From positions 1-28,625 of IMG/VR virus record IMGVR_UViG_3300037258_000069: a stretch of DNA of 28,625 nucleotides. One strand, written 5' to 3'. This DNA comes from a virus. Under the pieces are notes generated by a model. It worked only from the letters and a program-made list of their open reading frames with translations. It made no database searches and was not told the origin of the DNA. A program made the position numbers and the translations under genes. Each line of letters starts with the position of its first letter. Positions within the stretch are counted from its first letter, which is position 1. Shown one piece after another: positions 8,801-14,629 of this stretch.

Positions 8801-9828
8801 CCGAGCTCACCCGAGTGCGTCTGAATGGCGTTCAGGGCGATGCCGAAGGTTTCCAGCACGCTCGGCCGAACCGCGGAGGACAGGGACTGCCCCTGGGTGG
8901 CCAGCGACTTGAACGCCTGCCCGGTACCAGTGGCTGCCACGTTCATGTTCTGCAACTGCTTGCCGACCATTTCCACGGTCGGGGCAGCGGTCAACCCGAA
9001 GGCGGCAGCTGCGATAGTGGCCGGCACCCAGATCGCCAAACTCTCAACAACGGCTTCTGTCATAAGGTGCCAGCCGTTAGTAGCGTTAATCAAGTGGCCA
9101 GCGAGCTTTACCATTCCGTTGTCAGAATCGTGCAGCGCGGGGAGGGCCATCCCCAGGGCTCCGCCAAACAGGGGGATCGCAGTGCCCCCGATGTTCATTA
9201 GTGTCCGAAACCAGTTTCCACTAATGATGCTTACCCTGGATATCTCGTCTCCGGCCCCACTGGCAGCACTGATCAGACTCCCCGACGACGCATCCGATGC
9301 CGCGCTCAGCAGGGCAAAATCCGCGGCCACCTTCTTGATCTTCTCGTCCATCGCCGTGAGGGCGGCCTCAGCTGCTGCCGTGCCGGTCACGCCGACGTTG
9401 TCGCTAATGTTGTCGGAGCTAGCCCCCTGAAACGCTGTCGCCTTGGCCAGGCTGGCGTCATCGACGGCAAACTTAACCGGGATGGTCTCGGTCAGCCCCT
9501 GGATCGCGGCGAGCTTAGCCGTCAGGTCGGCCTCGTTGATGTTGATGTCGAGGAGGTCGGAGATCTTCTGCTGCTCGATCGCGCGCTTGAGGAACTCCAG
9601 CTGGGACATCACCTTGCCCGACGGGACGTTGATGTCGATGATGTCCGCGATGCCCAGCGCCTGCATCTTGGCGCGCAGTGCCATCAGGGACGAGTCGAGG
9701 CCTGCGGTCTCCAGCCCGACCCGGATATTGCCGGCGTCCGCGAGGACAGCCTTAAGCTCCTCGACCCGGGCGAGCACGGAGGCGAAAGCCGGACCGGTGG
9801 CGTCGTTACCGCGGATGGTGACGGCCAC
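5872..9828 (-). CDS. Tape measure protein with lytic transglycosylase-like domain
   Basis: The protein has 1318 aa from GTG 9828; a TTG one codon earlier is also possible. It is the longest gene here and follows the G/GT chaperones, as tape measures do. It is Ala-rich and largely helical, with hydrophobic segments near residues 259-284 and 499-520 that could enter the membrane during DNA ejection. Near the C-terminus, about 1145-1235, there is a soluble lytic transglycosylase-like domain: STESGGNPNAIN with candidate catalytic E1164, then GLMQVIQPTF (1187-1196), then a Asn-Tyr-Ala-Asp helix. Such domains open peptidoglycan for DNA entry. No good ribosome binding site precedes the start, which is 4 bases after the stop of the HNH gene, so translation is probably coupled. 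Using the usual rule of about 1.5 angstrom per residue, tail length would be near 200 nm. Confidence 0.93.
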   Translation of the reverse strand: MAVTIRGNDATGPAFASVLARVEELKAVLADAGNIRVGLETAGLDSSLMALRAKMQALGIADIIDINVPSGKVMSQLEFLKRAIEQQKISDLLDININEADLTAKLAAIQGLTETIPVKFAVDDASLAKATAFQGASSDNISDNVGVTGTAAAEAALTAMDEKIKKVAADFALLSAASDASSGSLISAASGAGDEISRVSIISGNWFRTLMNIGGTAIPLFGGALGMALPALHDSDNGMVKLAGHLINATNGWHLMTEAVVESLAIWVPATIAAAAFGLTAAPTVEMVGKQLQNMNVAATGTGQAFKSLATQGQSLSSAVRPSVLETFGIALNAIQTHSGELGPDLAKLGGAFDQLAAKAAIAFSSSAGGNFINQASDDLLKLIDSFEAVGSILGSLMRAVPGYAEVLLNFGDAGLHAGAAVVSGIEPVLAAFLKLHGAILYGGLTGTIGAKLFSGLVDGAASASLSIATFAEKFLGSENKISAGALNVGGALEEIGTGPVIAGVGLMIGALTAVVLYLKASKTAADDFNSSIQKTVQNASLAQLESSLSSGVAQTYAKITAAASDVSTAQSKVASTSGTVEFRLDGMNQGVQAATQSLGTYKGGLSQLNAQQENVNVNLGALAATYGTTIPGALALASGAQITSNQLLGSGADNWMTINTMVSGYAKELQVMTPGVGALNQALNALNVTQAAQVTDAQKLAQAYSAWLGIVTGGDSSFATFEQGLTELSSSLASTGGAGATLTIKVGNLKDKFAAVGAAMNGTSTASLAARQAFDQQITSAVTLYGNLQTMAAASGNTATAQDALAKAGKDVVAQMLPLAAGSKEATAEVFALAQIAGFQGVDSFTALTKWVGNTQGAETDLDKQQATLTLSTANLTQAAKNLSAAMSSQLNQAMAQVTLTSTGGLKPMQNLYTAIKQTGLNSLSTKSAAVSLGAQFVTLTGSTSKAHDEFDAFATGSLGLTKKQADTLWQTSLPKLQGAINALKGKTVSVGVTATAQGTLDAISHLPGENPETSSLVFIGKAAGGYMSGPGGPRGDKIPAMLSDGEYVVQADAVNKYGMHFLDAVNSRKYASGGSVDFNAPGSFAASQEGSWGSATAKLWAQQENTAFQAAAKKAATAAAGNINYTPSAGVSQWAATVAQALSMEGLSAALQNNVLYQMSTESGGNPNAINLTDSNALLGTPSKGLMQVIQPTFDEYHWPGTSTDIYNPLANIAAALNYADHVYGPSLESNGMGIGSGHGYAHGGAVSYDNGGWLKPGYTMAYNGTGAPEAVGGSGMSITLELGQSFKTLGLTDRQLTDLQYTIRKKGGLQKVLGG

Positions 9829-9832
9829 CAAA

Positions 9833-10300
9833 TTAGGGATGACGCACCTCCCGCACTATGTCACTAACGGTCTGCTGAGACAGCCCGTACTCAATGGCTA
9901 GCTGCCGCTGACTCACCCCTCCGCGATGCCAGGTGCCCTGACCTGTACCGTACCCCTCGCGGTATCGCCTCTGAATTTCCGCCCGGATGCTCGGTTCTAT
10001 CAGCCCCGTGTATCTCCCTCGCCCGCGACCGCGCTCCACCATGTCACGATGGTTGTCAGCCGAGGTTCCTTCGTACAAGTGCTCAGGCTGGATACACGGC
10101 GGATTGTCGCAGTGGTGGCACGCCTGCATCCCGGGCAGCAACGAGCGGCCTAGCTTGGCCATGAGCGCCCGACGGTGAGCCAGATCGTGCTTATGGTGCC
10201 CTGGCGCACGGATAGCAACGGGAACGTAGACCTGTACGTAACCCTTCGGCAAACGGAGACCAGGTGCCTCTATGCAGGGAGATTCACCCCAGTTAGGCAT
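9833..10300 (-). CDS. HNH homing endonuclease
   Basis: The protein has 155 aa, with ATG at 10300 and GGAGGAG 5 bases upstream inside the end of the GT coding frame; the two overlap by 8 bases. The HNH core is clear: C61-HH-C64, C69, then P72-E-H74, an EGTSADN segment with N83, and D86. This is the layout of small phage HNH_3-type nucleases with an added Cys cluster. Residues 129-150 (VSQRQLAIEYGLSQQTVSDI) form a helix-turn-helix that probably gives site specificity. It sits between the tail chaperones and the tape measure, which are usually adjacent, so it is most likely a free-standing mobile endonuclease. It may recognise DNA at the cognate empty junction; that is inference. Confidence 0.9.
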   Translation of the reverse strand: MPNWGESPCIEAPGLRLPKGYVQVYVPVAIRAPGHHKHDLAHRRALMAKLGRSLLPGMQACHHCDNPPCIQPEHLYEGTSADNHRDMVERGRGRGRYTGLIEPSIRAEIQRRYREGYGTGQGTWHRGGVSQRQLAIEYGLSQQTVSDIVREVRHP

Positions 10301-10876
10301 CAGGCTCCTCCAGGTCAGGCCGCGCCGCGGCGATTATCTTCAGCATCCGTATGAAGCCGGTGTCTTCCCGGGCCAGCTGAGAAGGAAGGCAGTGGAACCG
10401 CTCGCACAGCCCCACCATCATCTCCGCCTCCGCTAGCTCGCCTGGCTTGACGACAAGCTCGCCAGAGCTGTGGCTTCCTCCGGGGAAATCCCGCCAGAGC
10501 CTGATTTTCCCATTAGCTCGTCGGGCACGTTGGTCAGCTCTTCCATCCACCGCCGCACCAGGATGGTCGACAACCGGGAGTCAAGCTTGTCCAGCTCGTC
10601 CTTGCTGACCGCGACGGCCTTGTTCTTCCGGACCAGGTTCCAGCTGCGCACGTGCGCGAAGAACTTCTCCTGCACGTACTCACTGGAAGCAACGTTAGCC
10701 TGAGCTTTCTCCGCGTCCGTCTTGCCCGTCACCGTCGTCATCCAGCCGCGCATCATCTGGTTGTACTCGCCGATAGTCATGCCGGAAACGAGAACTTCGA
10801 GCCCCTGGTACGTGCCTGAGCCGAAGCTGATCTTGTACTCCGAGATGGTGTCCTCGATGTCGAAGCTCACGGTCAC
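10293..10876 (-). CDS. Tail assembly chaperone GT (frameshift product)
   Basis: This is the fusion made when ribosomes slip -1 at GGGAAAA (10505-10511). It reads 10876-10505 in the G frame, then re-reads base 10505 and continues to the TAA at 10293. That gives 124 residues of G plus 70 residues, 194 aa in all. The joint reads ELMGK then IRLWRDFPGG. The T part contains MVGLCERFHCLPSQL and FIRMLKIIAAARPDLEEPDA, typical of the T half of actinophage GT proteins. In lambda-like phages G and GT act as chaperones that bring tail tube subunits to the tape measure and are absent from the virion. The T frame has no convincing start of its own with a ribosome binding site, which supports the frameshift. 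Confidence 0.88.
10433..10876 (-). CDS. Tail assembly chaperone G
   Basis: The protein has 147 aa, with GTG at 10876 overlapping the previous stop by four bases (GTGA). It is acidic and helical with an N-terminal beta-rich part (MTVSFDIEDTISEYKISF). Its place between the major tail gene and the tape measure is that of lambda gpG. A slippery heptamer lies 23 codons before its stop, and a second frame continues past it. The fraction shifting is unknown. The call rests on synteny and the frameshift more than on family motifs. Confidence 0.88.
   Translation of the reverse strand: MTVSFDIEDTISEYKISFGSGTYQGLEVLVSGMTIGEYNQMMRGWMTTVTGKTDAEKAQANVASSEYVQEKFFAHVRSWNLVRKNKAVAVSKDELDKLDSRLSTILVRRWMEELTNVPDELMGKSGSGGISPEEATALASLSSSQAS
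10505..10511 (-). other. Programmed -1 ribosomal frameshift site GGGAAAA
   Basis: In the G frame the bases read G-GGA-AAA, the ideal X-XXY-YYZ slippery pattern. After slipping, the tRNAs pair with GGG and AAA. The -1 frame is open from here to 10293 and encodes the T domain. Lambda uses the closely related GGGAAAG at the same place. Confidence 0.9.
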
Positions 10877-11145
10877 GCCTTCTTACCGGGGGCGTGCGCG
10901 GCCATGTAAGCGCGCTCCTCGTCAGTGAACTCAACCTTGACCCGCTTACCGCGCCGGGGGGAGATAGTGCCTGAGGACTGCTCCTGGAGCTTGCGGGTGC
11001 GGGCGTTGTAAGAGGCGTGATTAGCTGCTTCCGCCGCGGTGACGATACCGCTGGCACCACCGGTCGCCGCGAAGGCAATCGCGTGCAGCAGCTTGTGCCG
11101 GATGCGCTTGTCCTTGCGGACGATAACGACCTGGGGCTTTCCCAT
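10873..11145 (-). CDS. Small basic protein of the tail module
   Basis: The protein has 90 aa, with ATG at 11145 and GGAGGGAG upstream. It is strongly basic at the N-terminus (VRKDKRIRHKLLHAIAF) and in the middle (SPRRGKRVKVEF), with a small Ala/Gly-rich hydrophobic stretch at about 22-40 that is too weak for a confident membrane segment. It is the first gene after the hairpin that follows the major tail gene and overlaps chaperone G by four bases, so it is translated with the chaperones. I do not recognise the family. A tail-assembly accessory or a positively charged DNA/RNA-binding protein are both possible. Confidence 0.75.
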   Translation of the reverse strand: MGKPQVVIVRKDKRIRHKLLHAIAFAATGGASGIVTAAEAANHASYNARTRKLQEQSSGTISPRRGKRVKVEFTDEERAYMAAHAPGKKA

Positions 11146-11176
11146 CGCTTTCTCCCTCCGGGTTACCGGGTTAAGG

Positions 11177-11209
11177 CCCTCCCCCGAGACCCGGTGGCCC
11201 GGGGGAGGG
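11177..11209 (-). terminator. Hairpin downstream of the major tail gene
   Basis: There is a perfect 10-base inverted repeat, CCCTCCCCCG (11177-11186) with its complement at 11200-11209, around a 13-base loop. It lies 40 bases after the stop of the major tail gene. No U-run follows on the minus strand, so it may be a partial terminator or an RNA-stabilising hairpin that sets the high ratio of tail tube to chaperone. Confidence 0.7.
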
Positions 11210-11248
11210 TGTCTTCAGTATACGTGTGATAACCTACGACAGCTAACG

Positions 11249-11680
11249 TTACGCGTGCGTGCCCCAGAGCGGGACAGTACCGTCAGACAGCTGGCCGGGA
11301 ACCTGCCACGTAAGTTCACCCGTGTTAGCCCGAGTGATCTGGTAATCGCTCAGCACGCAGTTGTTCACCAGGCTGGGCGCACCCGTCGCCGCGCCAATCG
11401 GGTCAAGCTCCACCGACCGGGTGGCCGAGGTAGACGGGATTGTCTTGAGCACGTCGTGCGAGGCGTTGGCCGTCGCCGAGTTGAACACGCCGTTCAGGGT
11501 GACGGTGAAGTCAGCCAGGAGCAGAAGAGTCTCGTGCGCTGACTTGTCGACGCCCGTGGTGTCCTGAGTTCCCCGGGGCGTAGTGAAACTGTAGTTAGTG
11601 ACGTCGTTGCTGATGGTCCGAGCGGTGCCGCCAGAGTCCTGGACGAGGACCGCGGACCCAAGGCCACTGGTCTTTGCCAT
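11249..11680 (-). CDS. Major tail (tube) protein
   Basis: The protein has 143 aa, with ATG at 11680 and GAGGAT 5 bases upstream. It begins MAKTSGLGSAVLV and ends with RANTGELTWQVPGQLSDG and VPLWGTHA, a pattern I associate with actinophage tail tube subunits. It precedes a strong hairpin and the G/GT chaperones, as expected for the most abundant tail protein. The protein at 12168-13121 shares the KTSGLG start and a D-x-T-T-x-V-x-K-S-A segment, so the two are likely paralogues. Which of them forms the main tube is not certain. Confidence 0.8.
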   Translation of the reverse strand: MAKTSGLGSAVLVQDSGGTARTISNDVTNYSFTTPRGTQDTTGVDKSAHETLLLLADFTVTLNGVFNSATANASHDVLKTIPSTSATRSVELDPIGAATGAPSLVNNCVLSDYQITRANTGELTWQVPGQLSDGTVPLWGTHA

Positions 11681-11682
11681 GG

Positions 11683-12168
11683 TTATCCTCGATTCCTTTC
11701 GGTGTTGATGCGGTCGAGGTGCTCAGCGCAGTCCTCAGCCCATTCGGTGCCGTTCTTGTGAACGCGACGCTGCCCGGCCGGGTTACCCCGCCAGTCGCCC
11801 CCGACAGTGAGGAACGTGGCTGGCCGCTCTACGCGGACCTTGTGCCCTCCCGCGAAGCACGGCGTGCCCGGGGGGAAGGTGAACTCAGTGATGGTGCCTG
11901 GCGGCCGGTTCTCCGTGAAGCTGCGGCCGGTCTTTCCCTTACGGATCATGTCCGCGAGGATGGCGCCCTGTCCCGTCGAGACGTCCAGCTTCGTGACGAA
12001 CCCGTTGGCGAAGTCAGGGCAGTCCGCTTCCTCACAAGTAGCAGAGCGCCAGTGCGTCGCCAGCGGCAGCTTCATCTGGTACGTCTTGTACGCCAGCGGG
12101 CTAGCCAGCGGAGCAAGCCGCGAGACGAAAGTGTTACCGAACGGAACCTGCACCATCCCGCGGCCCAT
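11683..12168 (-). CDS. Unknown protein between two tail proteins
   Basis: The protein has 161 aa, with ATG at 12168 overlapping the upstream stop by one base (TGATG), so it is translationally coupled. Three cysteines lie at residues 45, 50 and 104, with a CEEADCPDF segment. There are many basic residues near the C-terminus (GQRRVHKNGTEW, CAEHLDRINTERNRG). No membrane segment or known catalytic motif is seen. Position between two major-tail-type proteins suggests a small structural or assembly protein. I do not recognise the family. Confidence 0.75.
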   Translation of the reverse strand: MGRGMVQVPFGNTFVSRLAPLASPLAYKTYQMKLPLATHWRSATCEEADCPDFANGFVTKLDVSTGQGAILADMIRKGKTGRSFTENRPPGTITEFTFPPGTPCFAGGHKVRVERPATFLTVGGDWRGNPAGQRRVHKNGTEWAEDCAEHLDRINTERNRG

Positions 12169-13121
12169 CAGAAGACAACTCCCGCGGAGCCGTTACGGCA
12201 GAAGTTAACCGCGAACTTGGCGTAGCTGAAGGTTCCGGTCGTGATCACCTTGGTGAACTCATTGATCGTCGCGGTGTTAACCGTCGCTAGCCGCTGCGCG
12301 CCGACCGTCGTCATCGCCGTCGTAGTCAGCCCGGTCGTCGCGTACGTGCCGCCAGAGGTAGTCGCCGACTGGATGTCTATGGTGACCGAGGTACCGACGA
12401 ACGCCATCAGGTGAAAGTACGCCTGACCGCCGAACGAGCTGCCAGCTCCGTCGTCATGCGCGGTACCGGTTGTCGCCGCCGTGTCAATGCGAGCCCCTGG
12501 GGTCAGCTGCTCACCCCACTCCAGGCCGAACGCGTTGCCCATCGCCTGCACGGAGAAGGTAAGCGACGCGTCAGTGCCGCGGGTGCCGTCGTAGTTGACC
12601 TGCTTGGCGTTAACGCTAGCCGCCGGGTTGCCGATCGCCTGGCCGCGGAAGTAGCTGACAACCGTGTCCGTGCGCGGCAGTGCCGACAGCGCGGTGTACC
12701 CGAAGCCCACCGTTGTCCACACCCACGTCGGGCTGCCCGTGTAGGTAACCGCGATAGACCCGAGTGGCGGGAGAAGGTAGGAGCCGTCACCTGTGCCGAC
12801 CTGCGTGCCGTTGATGACAACACTGGTGACCGTGCCCGCGGAGATCGTCACCAGCACCGGATCGTTGTAGGTGCTGACCTGCGCGACGGTGGTGGCCGGG
12901 AACGACGGGGTGCTCACCGAGGTGACCGGGTCGAAGAACGCGGTGAAGTCGATCTCGCCCTGGCGCAGCGAAGTCTGCCGTACATAGGCTGACTTGTTCA
13001 CCGTGGTGAAGTCGAGGACGTCCTTCGGCGTCGCGATCTTGGACACCGCGTTGACGTCCCCGGACAGGTCGAACCCGCCGACATAGAACGCGTCGCCTAG
13101 CCCGCTGGTCTTAGTGGACAT
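12168..13121 (-). CDS. Major-tail-type structural protein
   Basis: The protein has 317 aa, with ATG at 13121 and AGGGGAG 5 bases upstream. It begins MSTKTSGLGDAFYVGGFDLSG, then DFTTVNKSAYVRQ, then an inserted small beta domain at about 80-135 (DPVLVTISAGTVTSVVING, then LLPPLGSIAVTYTG). It ends with a beta-rich stretch (LEWGEQLTPGARID, FGGQAYFHLMAFVG, QRLATVN, FSYAKFAVNFCRNG) like that of actinophage major tail proteins. It is more than twice the length of its probable paralogue at 11249-11680. It may be the tube protein with an extra surface domain, or a second tube-related subunit. Confidence 0.78.
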   Translation of the reverse strand: MSTKTSGLGDAFYVGGFDLSGDVNAVSKIATPKDVLDFTTVNKSAYVRQTSLRQGEIDFTAFFDPVTSVSTPSFPATTVAQVSTYNDPVLVTISAGTVTSVVINGTQVGTGDGSYLLPPLGSIAVTYTGSPTWVWTTVGFGYTALSALPRTDTVVSYFRGQAIGNPAASVNAKQVNYDGTRGTDASLTFSVQAMGNAFGLEWGEQLTPGARIDTAATTGTAHDDGAGSSFGGQAYFHLMAFVGTSVTIDIQSATTSGGTYATTGLTTTAMTTVGAQRLATVNTATINEFTKVITTGTFSYAKFAVNFCRNGSAGVVF

Positions 13122-13138
13122 CTACGCTCCCCTGCCTC

Positions 13139-13552
13139 TTACGTCTGAACCTGGGTGATCTGGATGCCGCTGCCGCCGACAGCAACGGTCGCACCGCCGG
13201 TAAGCGTCAGCGACGGGGAGATATTCAGGTCCGCCCCCGAGGTGCCAACAGAACCCGTCATCACAGTGGCTGAGCCCGAAGTAACCAGCGCCACGTAACC
13301 CGCGGTTCCGGCCGAAGCAGTTCCTGACGAGACCGTGTTGGCCGTCGCAGTGCCGCCTGAACCAGAAGCCGTCGCTGTCGGGAAAGCCGTCGAACCGAAC
13401 GTCAGGGTGGCAAGCAGCGTCCCCGTGAGAGAGCCGTTAACCGCGGGCTGCGTACCCGTACGAATCTGAATGGTGCCACTGTTCAGCAGGGCGGCTACCG
13501 CGTTTATGCTGGCCACAACGGTAGCGTTGTTCCACAGGGGTGAGTTAGCCAC
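13139..13552 (-). CDS. Small neck/tail structural protein
   Basis: The protein has 137 aa from GTG 13552, chosen because AGGAG (13562-13566) lies 9 bases upstream; the frame opens at a TTG at 13561 that has no room for a ribosome binding site. It is rich in Ala, Gly, Thr and Ser, with SINAVAALLNSGTIQIRTG near the start and TLLATLTFGSTAF. Small phage structural proteins with a helical start and a core of the form LLATLTF are common near tail genes. It overlaps the end of the 37-aa gene by 8 bases. Exact role unknown. Confidence 0.78.
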   Translation of the reverse strand: MANSPLWNNATVVASINAVAALLNSGTIQIRTGTQPAVNGSLTGTLLATLTFGSTAFPTATASGSGGTATANTVSSGTASAGTAGYVALVTSGSATVMTGSVGTSGADLNISPSLTLTGGATVAVGGSGIQITQVQT

Positions 13553-13658
13553 GAAATTCAACTCCTAGCGGTGGGAGCGAGAAGCTGCCACTGACGGTGA
13601 ACTCCATCGGGGGGTCCTCCGGCTGCTCGTCGGGGCAAGTGCCGTTCTCTTCAGGCAT
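13545..13658 (-). CDS. 37-aa protein carrying the VSGSF repeat
   Basis: This very short gene has ATG at 13658, GAGGAA 5 bases upstream (overlapping the stop of the previous gene), and TAA at 13545. The protein opens with an acidic Pro-rich segment (MPEENGTCPDEQPEDPPMEF) and ends with TVSGSFSLPPLGVEFRG. The second half matches the VSGSFALGPLAL repeat found seven times in the two large tail-tip genes. Strong ribosome binding site, tight packing and the shared motif support a real gene. Its product could be a small neck or tail decoration peptide; this is inference. Confidence 0.7.
   Translation of the reverse strand: MPEENGTCPDEQPEDPPMEFTVSGSFSLPPLGVEFRG
13554..13595 (-). repeat. Divergent copy of the VSGSF repeat
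   Basis: This encodes VSGSFSLPPLGVEF in the 37-aa gene. It matches the tail-tip repeats at V-S-G-S-F-x-L-x-P-L. It differs from them extensively at the DNA level, so it is an old copy or convergent. Confidence 0.6.
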
Positions 13659-13667
13659 CAGAGTTCC

Positions 13668-14135
13668 TCACGGGGTCTGCACCCACAGGTCGTTGATAAT
13701 GCAGGGGATGGTTATATCGAAAACCCGCATCGTTTCGCTGCCTATTTGCAGGTATCCGGCTGTTCCGCCTAGCCGGGCCCCGTACATGCCCAGCAAGTCG
13801 ATGTTCTGGATCGTGCCGCCCAAGGTGAAGTTCTTGGAGTAGGCACCGATCAGGGTGGTCGCCGCGATCATGATCCGCGGGTCGATGTCGTCTTCCGGCT
13901 TCTGCAGCATGTTCCCGTAGATGCGGCTGGTCAGCACGACGTACCCGCTGGTCGACGCGAGCCCTGACGCTTCGCCGATCGGGGTAATCTCCTGTACCCA
14001 GATCGCGTTAGTCAGGCCGCTGCCGGGGGCAGACTTCGGCTCGTGCGTGTTGACCCGGCGGAATATACCGAGCTGCATCGAGATGGACTCGACGGCGGAG
14101 ACCAGGCTGTTTACCGCGGCGACGTCGAAGGTCAT
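13668..14135 (-). CDS. Tail-completion/terminator-like protein
   Basis: The protein has 155 aa, with ATG at 14135 in a four-base ATGA overlap with the upstream stop. The N-terminus is helical (VNSLVSAVESISMQLGIF), followed by beta strands (GSGLTNAIWVQEITPIG, YVVLTSRIYG, ETMRVFDITIPCIIND). This helix-then-strand layout and its place third after the connector fit a tail terminator or head-tail joining protein that caps the tail tube. The call rests on synteny and length; there is no diagnostic motif. Confidence 0.8.
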   Translation of the reverse strand: MTFDVAAVNSLVSAVESISMQLGIFRRVNTHEPKSAPGSGLTNAIWVQEITPIGEASGLASTSGYVVLTSRIYGNMLQKPEDDIDPRIMIAATTLIGAYSKNFTLGGTIQNIDLLGMYGARLGGTAGYLQIGSETMRVFDITIPCIINDLWVQTP

Positions 14136-14629
14136 GAGTTCAGGTCCGCAACGTACGGGTCGAGAGCTCGCTCAGCGGTTGTCTCCGCGCGCATCCCGGC
14201 AACTGTGGCGGCAACCCGGAACCCGTGATAGCCCTTGAACCGGGTTGTCTCATTACGAGAACCGGTGCCCTCAAGCCAGGGGCCGTACATGCTGAGCCGG
14301 GTGGTGACAACCAGGTCCGTCACCGGGTTCTCCACCGTGATCGGCATCGTGTACGTGCGGTTGACCAGGTGCCTTCCCTTGCGCGGGTGGTTGTGAACGT
14401 TGTCCTTCGTCCAGAAGCCTTCCCACTCGAACACCCGGGAACTGCCGATGATGGTCAGCGTCGACAAGAACACCCCGTGATTGACCCGGATGTTCCCGGT
14501 GAACGAGGCCGCCGCGGTCCTCTTGACGTCGTTGGCGATGGCCTGCCGGACAGCAGTAACGCCGCGCGCCATGATGGCGGCAGACCGGCCGTCGAAAACT
14601 GGCCCTGAAGTGTCTACGGTGTTTTCCAT
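14132..14629 (-). CDS. Neck/tail-completion protein
   Basis: The protein has 165 aa from ATG 14629, which overlaps the connector's TAA by one base (TAATG). An in-frame start 15 codons upstream lies inside the connector and is less likely. It has a basic helical N-terminal part (MARGVTAVRQAIANDVKRT), then strands, with a His/Lys/Arg-rich stretch (DNVHNHPRKGRHLVNRTY). Position and size are those of HK97 gp10-like neck proteins, though similarity to that family is weak by eye. Confidence 0.8.
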   Translation of the reverse strand: MENTVDTSGPVFDGRSAAIMARGVTAVRQAIANDVKRTAAASFTGNIRVNHGVFLSTLTIIGSSRVFEWEGFWTKDNVHNHPRKGRHLVNRTYTMPITVENPVTDLVVTTRLSMYGPWLEGTGSRNETTRFKGYHGFRVAATVAGMRAETTAERALDPYVADLNS

